From Chloroflexota bacterium (lineage in GTDB: Bacteria; Chloroflexota; Dehalococcoidia; JAUQQI01), in contig JAUQQI010000162.1 in NCBI GenBank assembly GCA_030549955.1, positions 1 through 11,942 on the forward strand: a DNA stretch of 11,942 nucleotides, read 5' to 3'. A program made the position numbers and the translations under genes. Shown here piece after piece: positions 1 to 9,106 of the stretch. The notes beneath the pieces are model-generated. The model saw only the letters and a list, made by a program, of their open reading frames with translations. It searched no databases and was not told the DNA's origin. How positions within the stretch are numbered: position 1 is the first letter of the stretch; each line of letters starts with the position of its first letter.

Positions 1-741
1 CTTGAGGGCCCCTTCGCCGTTTATGGACCCGGCCGCAACCTCGTCCCCGACCTGCTTCGGGACCGGCCTGGATTCGCCGGTCAAAAAAGCCTCGTTGACG
101 CTTGACGAACCTTCGACAACAACCCCGTCGGCGGGGACCTGTTCGCCCGGCCGGACGAGCACCACCATCCCCGGCCTTAATTCGGCTGGCGACACATCCA
201 CCATTTCCCCATCGGTAATCAGGTGGGCAGTTTGGGGCAGGACGGAAGCGAGCTCTTCCAGGACCTGGCTCGCTCCCTGCACCGCCGCCAGCTCAAGCCA
301 GTGGCCGAGAAGCATCACGTCGATCAGGGTTGCCAGCTCCCAGTAGAAGGGCGTACCGGGCAGACCCGCGGCAACTGCGAGGGTGTAGGCGTAGGCGGCT
401 GACGTTGCGAGGCCGACCAGGGTCATCATACCCGGCTGGCGGGCGGCGATTTCGGCCACCCCGCCCCGGATGAAGACAAGCCCACCGTAAAGATAGATTG
501 CCGTGGTAAGGAGGGGGCTTACCCATTCAAGGCCGGGGATGGCCGGTGGGCGGTAGCCGAAGAGTTGCTGGACGGGTTCGGCCAGGTAAAGGACGGGGAG
601 GGTGAGCAAGGTGGAGATGAGAAACCGGTTCCGAAACATGGTCGGCGTGTGGCCCGGGTGCCGGTCCGGTCGGTGGACCTCCGGCGGGTGAAGGTGAGTG
701 GGCGAAGGCGGCCGGTCGGGGTGGTGATGGTCGTGGGTCAT
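1..741 (-). CDS. Heavy-metal (probably copper) P1B-type ATPase, CopB-like, N-terminal part
   Basis: The first 247 residues of a cation-pumping membrane ATPase; the window edge removes the phosphorylation and nucleotide-binding domains. What is visible: a His-rich cytosolic tail (9 His in residues 1-31, including HDHHH at 3-7), membrane helices at about 41-56, 74-92, 105-126 and 132-152, and the start of the actuator domain with the dephosphorylation motif TGES at 221-224. The stretches RQPGMMTLV (101-109) and DVMLLGHWLE (141-150) are typical of the CopB branch, in which a His-rich tail replaces the CxxC metal-binding domain of CopA. The metal-selecting CPx motif lies outside the window, so copper is inferred. 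The ATG at 741 is the only possible start, because an in-frame TAA sits at 759-757. No Shine-Dalgarno precedes it. The gene diverges from the Wzm gene with 65 bp between start codons. Confidence 0.93.
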   Translation of the reverse strand, partial: MTHDHHHPDRPPSPTHLHPPEVHRPDRHPGHTPTMFRNRFLISTLLTLPVLYLAEPVQQLFGYRPPAIPGLEWVSPLLTTAIYLYGGLVFIRGGVAEIAARQPGMMTLVGLATSAAYAYTLAVAAGLPGTPFYWELATLIDVMLLGHWLELAAVQGASQVLEELASVLPQTAHLITDGEMVDVSPAELRPGMVVLVRPGEQVPADGVVVEGSSSVNEAFLTGESRPVPKQVGDEVAAGSINGEGALK

Positions 742-753
742 CTGGCCAGGAGT

Positions 754-759
754 ATTTTA
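754..759 (-). promoter_or_regulatory. Possible -10 box for the metal ATPase gene
   Basis: On the minus strand TAAAAT ends 12 nt before the ATG at 741. Transcription would start about 4-6 nt before the start codon. I see no convincing -35. The call rests on the hexamer and on the missing Shine-Dalgarno in the same gap. Confidence 0.35.
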
Positions 760-767
760 CCCGGCCC

Positions 768-797
768 TTGCCGGGCGCGGGGTTGAGAACGTATTAT
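768..797 (+). promoter_or_regulatory. Probable sigma-70 promoter of the Wzm/Wzt operon
   Basis: TTGCCG at 768-773 and TATTAT at 792-797 are separated by 18 bp. The -10 box ends 9 nt before the permease ATG at 807, so the predicted mRNA would have only about 2-3 leader nucleotides. The only Shine-Dalgarno-like bases (AAGG, 801-804) lie 2 nt from the start codon, too close for normal use. Confidence 0.5.
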
Positions 798-806
798 TTC
801 AAGGCG

Positions 807-1604
807 ATGCTTTCCGTAATCCCTGGCCCTGACCGGCTGGCCGAGCTTTTCCGATACCGGGAGCTCCTTTACAACCTGGTTGCCCGGGACCTCAAGGTTC
901 GGTATAAAAACTCGGTTATCGGGGTCTTCTGGTCGCTCCTTAACCCGCTGGCGATGTCGGCCATTTTCACCTTTGTCTTCACTGTCCTCATGCCGAGCGG
1001 CCTGCCCCGGTATGCCCTCTACGTCCTTATCGGTCTGCTCGCCTGGAACTGGACGGTTGGGGCCGTGGTCGGGGGCGCCCAGAGCGTTGTCGCCCACGGT
1101 CACCTGGTTCGAAAGGTCTACTTCCCGGCCGAAGTCCTTCCCATCTCGACCGTCATTTCGAACCTGGTCAACTTCCTGTTCGCCTTAATTCCCCTCTTTC
1201 TACTGATGTTTACGCTGGGTCAGGTCCCCGGGCCCCAGCTAATTCTCCTGCCGGTGGCCATTGTCACCCAGCTCCTTTTTCTATCGGGCCTGGCCCTGGC
1301 GGCGTCGGCCTTGAACGTCCCGTTCCGGGACACGGCGGCCGTCCTGGACGTGCTGATGCTCGGCTGGTTCTTCCTGACGCCGGTTTTCTACCGGGTCGAA
1401 GACCTGGCGGGAGACTGGTCGCGCCTGATGTACATCGTGAATCCCCTGGCCTCGATTATTGCCAACTACCGGATACTCCTTTACTACAACACCTGGCCGG
1501 ACCCCCTCTTCATGGTGCGCACCTTCGTTCAGGCCCTGGCGGTGCTCGCCGCCGGCTACCTGGTCTTTGGCCTGCTCCGGGACCGGCTGCCGGAGGAGGT
1601 CTGA
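807..1604 (+). CDS. Polysaccharide/O-antigen export ABC transporter, permease (Wzm-like)
   Basis: Inner-membrane subunit of an ABC-2 type exporter that moves a lipid-linked or other surface polysaccharide across the cytoplasmic membrane, powered by the ATPase encoded next. The 265-residue length is normal for Wzm/TagG permeases. An amphipathic N-terminus with the family signature DLKVRYKNSVIGVFWSLLNP (28-47) is followed by about six hydrophobic segments (roughly 36-62, 69-91, 115-138, 142-170, 182-198, 238-256). The late NPLASIIANYR (212-222) is also typical. I chose the ATG at 807; an in-frame TTG at 768 would place the first base of its -35 box in the start codon and adds 13 residues unlike the family. 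The stop overlaps the next ATG in TGATG (1602-1606), so the two genes are co-translated. No glycosyltransferase or polysaccharide synthesis gene is present, so the cargo is unknown. Confidence 0.92.
   Translation: MLSVIPGPDRLAELFRYRELLYNLVARDLKVRYKNSVIGVFWSLLNPLAMSAIFTFVFTVLMPSGLPRYALYVLIGLLAWNWTVGAVVGGAQSVVAHGHLVRKVYFPAEVLPISTVISNLVNFLFALIPLFLLMFTLGQVPGPQLILLPVAIVTQLLFLSGLALAASALNVPFRDTAAVLDVLMLGWFFLTPVFYRVEDLAGDWSRLMYIVNPLASIIANYRILLYYNTWPDPLFMVRTFVQALAVLAAGYLVFGLLRDRLPEEV
1592..1600 (+). promoter_or_regulatory. Strong ribosome binding site for the Wzt-like gene
   Basis: GGAGGAGGT lies inside the end of the permease gene and ends 3 nt before the ATG at 1604. Its first GGAGG gives a better spacing of 7 nt. 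It fixes the Wzt start and supports coupled translation across the TGATG overlap. Confidence 0.75.
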
Positions 1605-2893
1605 TGGACGCGGTTGTCTGCGACCGGGTTTCGAAGCGGTTTATCCTCCGGCCCGACCGGCCCCGCTCATTTCAAGAGGCCCTGATTGGCCTTTTCCGGC
1701 CGCGCCCGAAAGATGGGGCCCGGCGGGTCGAGTTCTGGGCGCTGCGGGACGTCTCGTTTGCCGTCCGGGCCGGGACAACCTTTGGCATTGTTGGCGAGAA
1801 CGGCTCGGGCAAGAGCACTCTTCTGCGGGTGATCGCCCGGATTCTGAAGCCTACCTCGGGGGCCGTTCGGGTCGCCGGCCGGGTGACGGCCCTGCTCGAG
1901 CTGGGTGCCGGCTTTCACCCCGAACTTACCGGCCGGGAAAATATCTATCTCTACGGGTCGATTTTGGGCCTGAAGCGGCGCGAGGTCAACGCCCGGCTCG
2001 ACGAGATCATCGGGTTTGCTGAGCTGGGGGAGTTTATTGATACGCCCGTAAAGCACTATTCTTCGGGGATGCTTGTCCGGCTCGGGTTTGCGGTTGCGGT
2101 TCACCTTGACCCGGACATTTTAATCACCGACGAGGTGCTGGCCGTGGGGGATGAGGCCTTCCAGCACCGGTGTCTTGAGAAGGTTCACGAGTTCGCCCGG
2201 GCCGGGAAAACGATAATCATGGTAAGCCACGACCTGAACCTGGTCCGTCAGCTCTGCGACGAGGCCCTCTGGCTCGACCGGGGGCAGGTTCGGGCCCTCG
2301 GCGACCCGGTCTCGGTAACCCGGGCCTACCTGGATTGGGCCAATGCGAAGGCCTTCCGCCGGGCCGATGCCCCGGCCCCTAATCGTCGCTGGGGAAGCTT
2401 CGACGTGGAGGTCACCAGGGTGGAGTTTCTCGACGGCGAAGGCAACCCGACCTGGTTCTTCGCGACCGGCGACCCCCTCACCATCCGGCTTCACTACCGG
2501 GCCCACCGCCGCATCGAGCGGCCGGTCTTTGGGGTCGGTCTTCACCTCGGCGAATCGGTCCACATCACCGGTCCGAACACCAGGTTTGCGGGCCTCGACA
2601 TCCCCTATATCGAGGGGGATGGCATCATTGAATACCGGGTCCGGGAGCTCAACCTCACCCGTGGGGTCTACCTGGTATCGGTGGCGGTCAGCGACCACAG
2701 CCTCACCCACCTTTACGACTACCACGACCGCCTCTACCGGCTTGAGGTCCGTTCCCGGCCCGGGTTTGAGGCCTTCGGCCCGGTTTATCTTCCGGCCGAG
2801 TGGCGGCATCTCAACGGGGTTGCCGGACCTATTCGGCCGCGGCCAGGCTACACGCCAGCTCCGCCGCCGTCGCCGGGTCGTCAACCCGAATGA
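1604..2893 (+). CDS. Polysaccharide export ABC transporter, ATP-binding subunit with Wzt-type C-terminal domain
   Basis: ATPase partner of the preceding permease. Nucleotide-binding domain, about residues 1-245: Walker A GENGSGKST (64-72), the Wzt-type Q-loop region ALLELGAGFHPELTGREN (96-113), signature YSSGM (152-156), Walker B ILITDE (172-177) and H-loop His209. The N-terminal insertion before Walker A (about 15-45) is usual in this subfamily. Residues about 265-400 form a second beta-rich domain like Wzt_C, which in known O-antigen exporters binds the modified end of the glycan. Its presence suggests a capped or terminally modified polymer. The last 21 residues are Pro/Arg-rich with no clear fold, and their DNA is also the antisense strand of the convergent LOG-like gene. 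The start overlaps the permease stop by one base and has a strong ribosome binding site. Confidence 0.93.
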   Translation: MDAVVCDRVSKRFILRPDRPRSFQEALIGLFRPRPKDGARRVEFWALRDVSFAVRAGTTFGIVGENGSGKSTLLRVIARILKPTSGAVRVAGRVTALLELGAGFHPELTGRENIYLYGSILGLKRREVNARLDEIIGFAELGEFIDTPVKHYSSGMLVRLGFAVAVHLDPDILITDEVLAVGDEAFQHRCLEKVHEFARAGKTIIMVSHDLNLVRQLCDEALWLDRGQVRALGDPVSVTRAYLDWANAKAFRRADAPAPNRRWGSFDVEVTRVEFLDGEGNPTWFFATGDPLTIRLHYRAHRRIERPVFGVGLHLGESVHITGPNTRFAGLDIPYIEGDGIIEYRVRELNLTRGVYLVSVAVSDHSLTHLYDYHDRLYRLEVRSRPGFEAFGPVYLPAEWRHLNGVAGPIRPRPGYTPAPPPSPGRQPE

Positions 2894-3299
2894 TCCCGGG
2901 GTCGGGTTCGCCCCGGCGAAAGAGTTCCCAGGTCTGCAGGCCGATGACAGGCTTTCTGAACTTCAGGGCGAAGGCGATCTCCGAAAGGGTGCCGTAAGCC
3001 CCGCCGACCGCAACGACTGCCCGGGCCGACCGGACGACGATGACGTTCCGGGCCTCGCCCAAGCCGGTGGCAATCGGAATATCCACGAATGGGTTTGCGT
3101 CCTTGGGGCTGCTCCCGGGCAGGATGCCGACGGTCGTTCCGCCAGCGGCCTTCGCCCCCTTGCAGGCCGCGAGCATGACGCCCCCGAGACCGCCGCAGAT
3201 GACCGTGGCGCCCCGGCGGGCAAGCTCAGCCCCGACCCGCTCGGCCAGGGCAAAGAGCTCCGGGGGACAGTCACCCTCACCAATGACGGCAATCAGCAT
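2829..3299 (-). CDS. TIGR00725 / LOG-like Rossmann-fold protein
   Basis: A 156-residue single-domain protein of the SLOG superfamily, close to the TIGR00725 group, whose function is not settled. Visible: a nucleotide-binding-like start (IAVIGEG, 3-9), VICGGLGGVMLAACKGA (33-49), GILPG (58-62), ANPFVDI (68-74), ARNVIVV (83-89) and VGGAYGTLSEIA (98-109). Related LOG phosphoribohydrolases carry PGGxGTxxE; here the core is GGAYGTLSE, keeping Gly102, Thr103 and Glu106, and Arg84 is also kept. A nucleotide-binding or nucleotide-cleaving role is therefore plausible, but a true cytokinin-type LOG role is not shown. The ATG at 3299 has GGGAGG 7 nt upstream. The 3' end overlaps the Wzt gene by 65 bp on the opposite strand. 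Its start faces that of enolase across 72 bp. Confidence 0.85.
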   Translation of the reverse strand: MLIAVIGEGDCPPELFALAERVGAELARRGATVICGGLGGVMLAACKGAKAAGGTTVGILPGSSPKDANPFVDIPIATGLGEARNVIVVRSARAVVAVGGAYGTLSEIAFALKFRKPVIGLQTWELFRRGEPDPGIIRVDDPATAAELACSLAAAE

Positions 3300-3306
3300 C
3301 GAGTAG

Positions 3307-3312
3307 CCTCCC
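3307..3312 (-). promoter_or_regulatory. Ribosome binding site of the LOG-like gene
   Basis: GGGAGG on the minus strand, 7 nt before the ATG at 3299. It supports this start codon. Confidence 0.7.
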
Positions 3313-5555
<2,243 letters not shown>

Positions 5556-5571
<16 letters not shown>

Positions 5572-6626
5572 GGGGAGACCTCCAGTCCGAGGGTCTCAAG
5601 GATCTGGCCGAGGTCTTCGACGTGGTAGACCCGGCTTTCGACGTCGAAGCCGGGTGCCGGGTCCTTGAGGCCGGTCCCCGTAAGGACGCAGACGACCACG
5701 GCCCGGGGGTCCTGAACGAGGGACCGGAATTTGACCAGGCCAGCGACCCCGGCGGCCGATGCCGGCTCGACGAAGAGGCCCTCGAGTTTGGCGAGAAGGC
5801 GGCGGGCGGCGAGAATCTCGTCGTCGGTGACGGCCTCGATGACCCCCCCTGACTCGTCCCGGGCTCGGACGGCCGAATCCCAGTTCGCCGGATGGCCGAT
5901 GCGGATCGCGCTCGCAACCGTCTCGGGCTTTGGAACCGGCCGGCCCAGAACGATCGGGGCCGCCCCGGCCGCCTGGAATCCGGCGAGCCGGGGCAGTTTC
6001 GTGGTCCGGCCGGCGGCCCGGTATTCTTTAAAGCCCAGCCAGTAGGCGCTGATATTGCCGGCATTCCCCACCGGCAGAAAGAGATAGTCAGGGGAGTCTC
6101 CCAGCTCGTCGACGATTTCGAAGGCGGCCGTCTTCTGGCCGGCGAGGCGGTGGGGGTTCAGGGAGTTGACCAGGCGCAGGTTTGCCCTGGCCGAGAGCTC
6201 GACCGCGGCCTCCAGCGCCCGGTCAAAGGTGCCGTTGATAGCGAAAACCTGGGCGCCGTAGGCGACCGCCTGAAGGAGTTTCCCGGGCGCAATCCCGCCG
6301 GCCGGGACAACCACCACGGCCGGGAGGCCAGCACAGGCGGCGTAGGCCGCGGCCGAGGCGCTGGTGTTGCCGGTTGAGGCGCAGACGACGCCCCGGGCCC
6401 CCTCCTCCAGGGCCTTGGCGACGGCAACAACCATGCCCCGGTCCTTGAACGACCCGGTCGGGTTCGTCCCTTCGAACTTAAAGTAAAGGTTTTCGAGGCC
6501 GAGCTGTCGGCCGAGGTGCCGGGACCGGATAAGGGGCGTGAAACCTTCCCCAAGGCTGATGGTCGGCGTCTGCGGCCCCACCGGCAGGAATTCCCGGTAA
6601 AACTGGAGCAGGTTAAGCCGGTTCAT
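5556..6626 (-). CDS. thrC: Threonine synthase
   Basis: PLP enzyme converting O-phosphohomoserine to L-threonine and phosphate. The 356 residues fit the short (fold-type II, non-plant) class. Visible: substrate-loop residues LGEGFTPL (25-32), the PLP-binding lysine Lys61 in NPTGSFKDRGM (55-65), ASTGNTSAS (83-91), the phosphate-binding glycine loop PVGNAGNISA (185-194) and VEPASAAG (286-293). The ATG at 6626 lies inside the last codons of the upstream coiled-coil gene (14 bp overlap). It has no clear Shine-Dalgarno, so translation is probably coupled. An alternative role as a threonine deaminase-like enzyme is unlikely given the neighbouring homoserine kinase and dehydrogenase. Confidence 0.96.
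5578..5583 (-). promoter_or_regulatory. Shine-Dalgarno deciding the ACG start of thrB
   Basis: GGAGGT on the minus strand, inside the last codons of thrC. Six bases (CTCCCC) separate it from ACG at 5571. It is among the best Shine-Dalgarno sequences in the window and argues that translation starts at this ACG, or at an ATG misread as ACG. Confidence 0.75.
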
Positions 6627-7653
6627 CGGCTGAACGGGACTGGCCGGATTCTCCCATTTCCCGGGCCCGGATCGCGAATTCGCGGACCTGCCGCAGTTCC
6701 GCCTGCAAGTGCTGAATGCGCAGGTTGGTCAGGTTCTCCAGCAGACCGAGGACCGCGAGGGTCAGGCGGGTATTCAGTTCGAGGGCTTCCTTAAGCTGGG
6801 CCCGGGTGTGGTTGAGCTCACCCTCGAGGTTGCGCAGGTGGTGGCTGAGGTCCCGCTGACCGGCCTCAAGCCGGTCCATCCGTTCGCCGAGGGCCTGCAG
6901 CCCCTCCTCCTGGCCGCTAATTCGCCGCTCAAGGATGTCAAAACTATTGCGCAGTTCCCGGGCCGCCTGCCGGGCCTCGTCAAGCAGCACCCGGTCCTGC
7001 CGGAACCCTTCAACGGCTTCGCTGAGCCGCCCGAGGTCTTCGGCCAGGGCCTTTATCCGGTTGGCCGCGGCCGCCTGCTCAGCCGCAACCTCCATCACCT
7101 CCGGCCGGAGGGCGGCGAGGTCCCGCTCAACCTTCTGGATGAGGCCGGGCTGAGCCCGGAGCTGGCCCTGGATGCGGCTGAGCTCATCGGACCAGTTCTC
7201 GACATCTTTTGTTACGGCCGCCAGGCTCTCCTGCTGCTTGCGGTGGGCCTCAGCCAGGGCATCCAGCCGGCCCCGGGTCAGGTCGGCGGTGGACCCAACC
7301 TCATCCAGGCGCCGGTGGATGGTGCCGATGGCCTGGCGCAGCTGGTCGGTTTCGGTTCCCTGGAGCCGTTCGAGCCGCTCGATGCGGCCGGTGAGCTCGC
7401 CCTGGGCGGCCCGAAGCTGGTCGGTGACCTCCTTAATCAGCCGAACGGTCGCCTCAAGCTGGCTCGCCTGCCCAACCTGACTGCGAACGGCGGCGAAGGC
7501 CGCGGTCAGGTCCAGCAGTTGCTGTTGCTGACTCTGGACCAGGCTGACGAGCTGGTCAACCTGGCGCCGGAGAACGCCAAGCTGGGCCCGGAACTCCTGC
7601 TGGTCGAGCACCAGGCGGTCAACATTTGGGGGCGGCGTTGGTTCGGTTACCAT
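6613..7653 (-). CDS. Coiled-coil protein of unknown function within the threonine operon
   Basis: I do not recognise this family. The 346-residue protein has a Pro-rich start (residues 5-9), then an almost unbroken run of Leu/Ile/Val heptads with Gln, Arg and Glu from about 12 to 330, interrupted near Pro169 and Pro183. It has no cysteine, one tryptophan, no signal peptide and no convincing membrane helix, although 295-308 (TRLTLAVLGLLENL) is fairly hydrophobic. It should be a long, soluble or peripheral, oligomerising rod. It starts 4 bp after the homoserine dehydrogenase stop and overlaps threonine synthase by 14 bp, so it is co-transcribed and probably co-translated with both. That position hints at scaffolding or regulation of the pathway but proves neither. 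No good Shine-Dalgarno precedes the ATG; AAGG is adjacent to it, so coupling to the upstream gene is likely. Confidence 0.8.
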   Translation of the reverse strand: MVTEPTPPPNVDRLVLDQQEFRAQLGVLRRQVDQLVSLVQSQQQQLLDLTAAFAAVRSQVGQASQLEATVRLIKEVTDQLRAAQGELTGRIERLERLQGTETDQLRQAIGTIHRRLDEVGSTADLTRGRLDALAEAHRKQQESLAAVTKDVENWSDELSRIQGQLRAQPGLIQKVERDLAALRPEVMEVAAEQAAAANRIKALAEDLGRLSEAVEGFRQDRVLLDEARQAARELRNSFDILERRISGQEEGLQALGERMDRLEAGQRDLSHHLRNLEGELNHTRAQLKEALELNTRLTLAVLGLLENLTNLRIQHLQAELRQVREFAIRAREMGESGQSRSADEPA

Positions 7654-7656
7654 GCC

Positions 7657-8952
7657 TTAATCGTCGACCCGAATCCAGTTGCCGATTTCTCGAACGACGG
7701 GAAGTCGGCCGAGCTCACGCAGGGCGGCCTGGACCGCGGCCTCGTTGGCCCGGTGGGTCATGATGACCAGTTCGGCTGTCAGGGCGTCCTCGTGGGCCTC
7801 TTTCTGGATGACCGAGGCGATGCTGATGTAGTGCTGGCCAAAGACGCCGGCGATCTGGGCCAGAACCCCGGGCCGGTCGGCCACTTCCAGCCGGATGTAA
7901 TACCGGCTCTGGACTTCGTGGATGGGCCGGACCTCCAGGTGGTTGAGGCCCAGCTCCGGGCACTCCCGGGGAACGCCCCGGGCAATGTCCCGGGCAAGTT
8001 CAAGGACGTCGGCGACAATCGCCGAGCTCGTCGGCAGAGCGCCGGCGCCCTGGCCGTAAAAGAGGACCCGGCCGACCAGGTCTCCCTCGACTTCGACGGC
8101 ATAGAAAACCCCCCGGACCTGGGCAAGCATCCGGTGAAGGGGGACCAGACAGGGGTGGACCCGGGCCTCGGCTATCCCGTTGGAGCATCGGGCGATGGCC
8201 AGAAGCTTGATGGCGTAGCCGAGTTCCCGGGCGTAGCGAAAGTCCCGGACGGTCAACCGGGTTATGCCCTCGTGGTAGACGGCCTCGGGCGGGATCCGGG
8301 ACCGGAAAGCCAGGCTCGCCAGGATCGCGAGTTTAAAGGCGGCGTCCCGGCCCTCGACATCGTCGGCCGGGTCGGGCTCGGCATAGCCGAGTTGCTGGGC
8401 CTCGGCGAGGGCCTGAGCATACTCAACCCCGTCCCGGTCCATCCGGGTCAGGATATAGTTTGTCGTCCCGTTTATAATCGCCTTCAACCAGCGGATTTCG
8501 TTCGCCGCCAGGTCATGCTTTAACACGGCGATAATGGGCAGCCCCCCACCCACGCTCGCCTCGTAAAGGACATCGACCCCTTTCTGCCGGGCCAGGGCCA
8601 TCAGCTCGGCCCCATGGCGGGCCATGACGACCTTGTTCGCCGTTACGACGTGCTTGCCATTTTCAATAGCCCGGCGGAGAAAATCCAGCGCCGGCTGCTC
8701 GCCGCCGACCACCTCGACGATAATGTCGATGCTCGGGTCATCCAGCACGGCAGCAGGGTCGGTCGTGAGCAGCTCAGACGGCACCTCGATGGGCCGGGGC
8801 TTGCGCAGGTCGCGGACCAGGATCCGTTCGACCTTGAGGCGGGCGCCGATAGTCGCCGAAAGACTGTCGGCTTTCTGGGGCAGAATGCGGGCCACCCCGC
8901 TCCCAACGGTGCCAAGGCCGAGCAGACCGATCCGGATGGTGTCTCTGGTCAT
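7657..8952 (-). CDS. hom: Homoserine dehydrogenase with C-terminal ACT domain
   Basis: NAD(P)H-dependent reduction of aspartate 4-semialdehyde to homoserine, the branch point to threonine and methionine. The 431 residues match the monofunctional class. The Rossmann motif GLGTVG is at 12-17, TANKVVMARHG (104-114) includes Lys107, and the catalytic domain has EASVGGGLPI (131-140), NGTTNYIL (161-168) and the family signature GYAEPDPADDVEGRDAAFK (189-207) with acidic residues 194-198 and Lys207. An ACT domain (about 355-427, starting VADRPGVLAQIAGVFG) is the usual site of feedback control by threonine. No aspartokinase is fused or adjacent. First gene of the operon: the leader is about 28 nt, and the Shine-Dalgarno is weak (CAGGG directly at the ATG). 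Confidence 0.97.
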   Translation of the reverse strand: MTRDTIRIGLLGLGTVGSGVARILPQKADSLSATIGARLKVERILVRDLRKPRPIEVPSELLTTDPAAVLDDPSIDIIVEVVGGEQPALDFLRRAIENGKHVVTANKVVMARHGAELMALARQKGVDVLYEASVGGGLPIIAVLKHDLAANEIRWLKAIINGTTNYILTRMDRDGVEYAQALAEAQQLGYAEPDPADDVEGRDAAFKLAILASLAFRSRIPPEAVYHEGITRLTVRDFRYARELGYAIKLLAIARCSNGIAEARVHPCLVPLHRMLAQVRGVFYAVEVEGDLVGRVLFYGQGAGALPTSSAIVADVLELARDIARGVPRECPELGLNHLEVRPIHEVQSRYYIRLEVADRPGVLAQIAGVFGQHYISIASVIQKEAHEDALTAELVIMTHRANEAAVQAALRELGRLPVVREIGNWIRVDD

Positions 8953-8986
8953 CCCTGTCCCGTCCGCGCTGGGGTGCTGCTAAGCC

Positions 8987-9015
8987 AGTATACCTGAGGG
9001 GCCAGATAATCTCAA
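8987..9015 (-). promoter_or_regulatory. Sigma-70 promoter of the threonine operon
   Basis: Read on the minus strand: TTGAGA (9015-9010), 17-bp spacer, TATACT (8992-8987). It matches consensus at five of six -10 positions and four of six -35 positions, with ideal spacing. Predicted start near 8980, leaving about 28 nt before the ATG. That leader is too short for a T-box, leader peptide or attenuator. Confidence 0.75.
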
Positions 9016-9063
9016 CCGCGGCCGTGGCCCGGACTGACGGGCACCTGGCAGGTAGGCCCCTCA
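8995..9063. repeat. 9-bp inverted repeat shared by two divergent promoters
   Basis: TGAGGGGCC (8995-9003) and its exact reverse complement GGCCCCTCA (9055-9063) lie 51 bp apart. Read toward each gene, GGCCCCTCA sits 2 bp before the hom -10 and 6 bp before the upstream cyclase -10. It could be a common operator. Chance is possible in GC-rich DNA. Confidence 0.4.
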
Positions 9064-9069
9064 AACCAG

Positions 9070-9097
9070 TATAATCTAGCAGACGTTCGAGTATAAT
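9070..9097 (+). promoter_or_regulatory. Two tandem TATAAT boxes before the diguanylate cyclase
   Basis: Perfect TATAAT hexamers at 9070-9075 and 9092-9097, each preceded by AG, 22 bp apart. The second ends 9 nt before the GTG start, predicting an almost leaderless mRNA. The first would give about 25 nt of leader, with no Shine-Dalgarno in it. Neither has a good -35 (TGGCAG at 9046-9051, 18 bp before the first, is poor). Confidence 0.55.
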
Positions 9098-9106
9098 ATT
9101 GCCGCC

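Noticed and set aside
768..806. TTG at 768 as start of the Wzm-like permease
   Set aside because: It would put the start codon within the likely -35 box and adds 13 residues not usual in the family. ATG at 807 gives a normal N-terminus.
6709..8523. 604-codon open frame on the plus strand opposite hom and the coiled-coil gene
   Set aside because: Its translation lacks recognisable domains, and it spans two genes that have clear domain or coiled-coil structure on the other strand. Long antisense frames are expected in GC-rich DNA.
8953..8986. Threonine attenuator, leader peptide or T-box before hom
   Set aside because: The predicted leader is only about 28 nt, too short, and has no run of threonine or isoleucine codons or hairpin-plus-T terminator.
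9043..9053. ACCTGGCAGGT palindrome as an operator
   Set aside because: Four-base arms with a three-base gap are too short to stand out in this GC-rich intergenic region.
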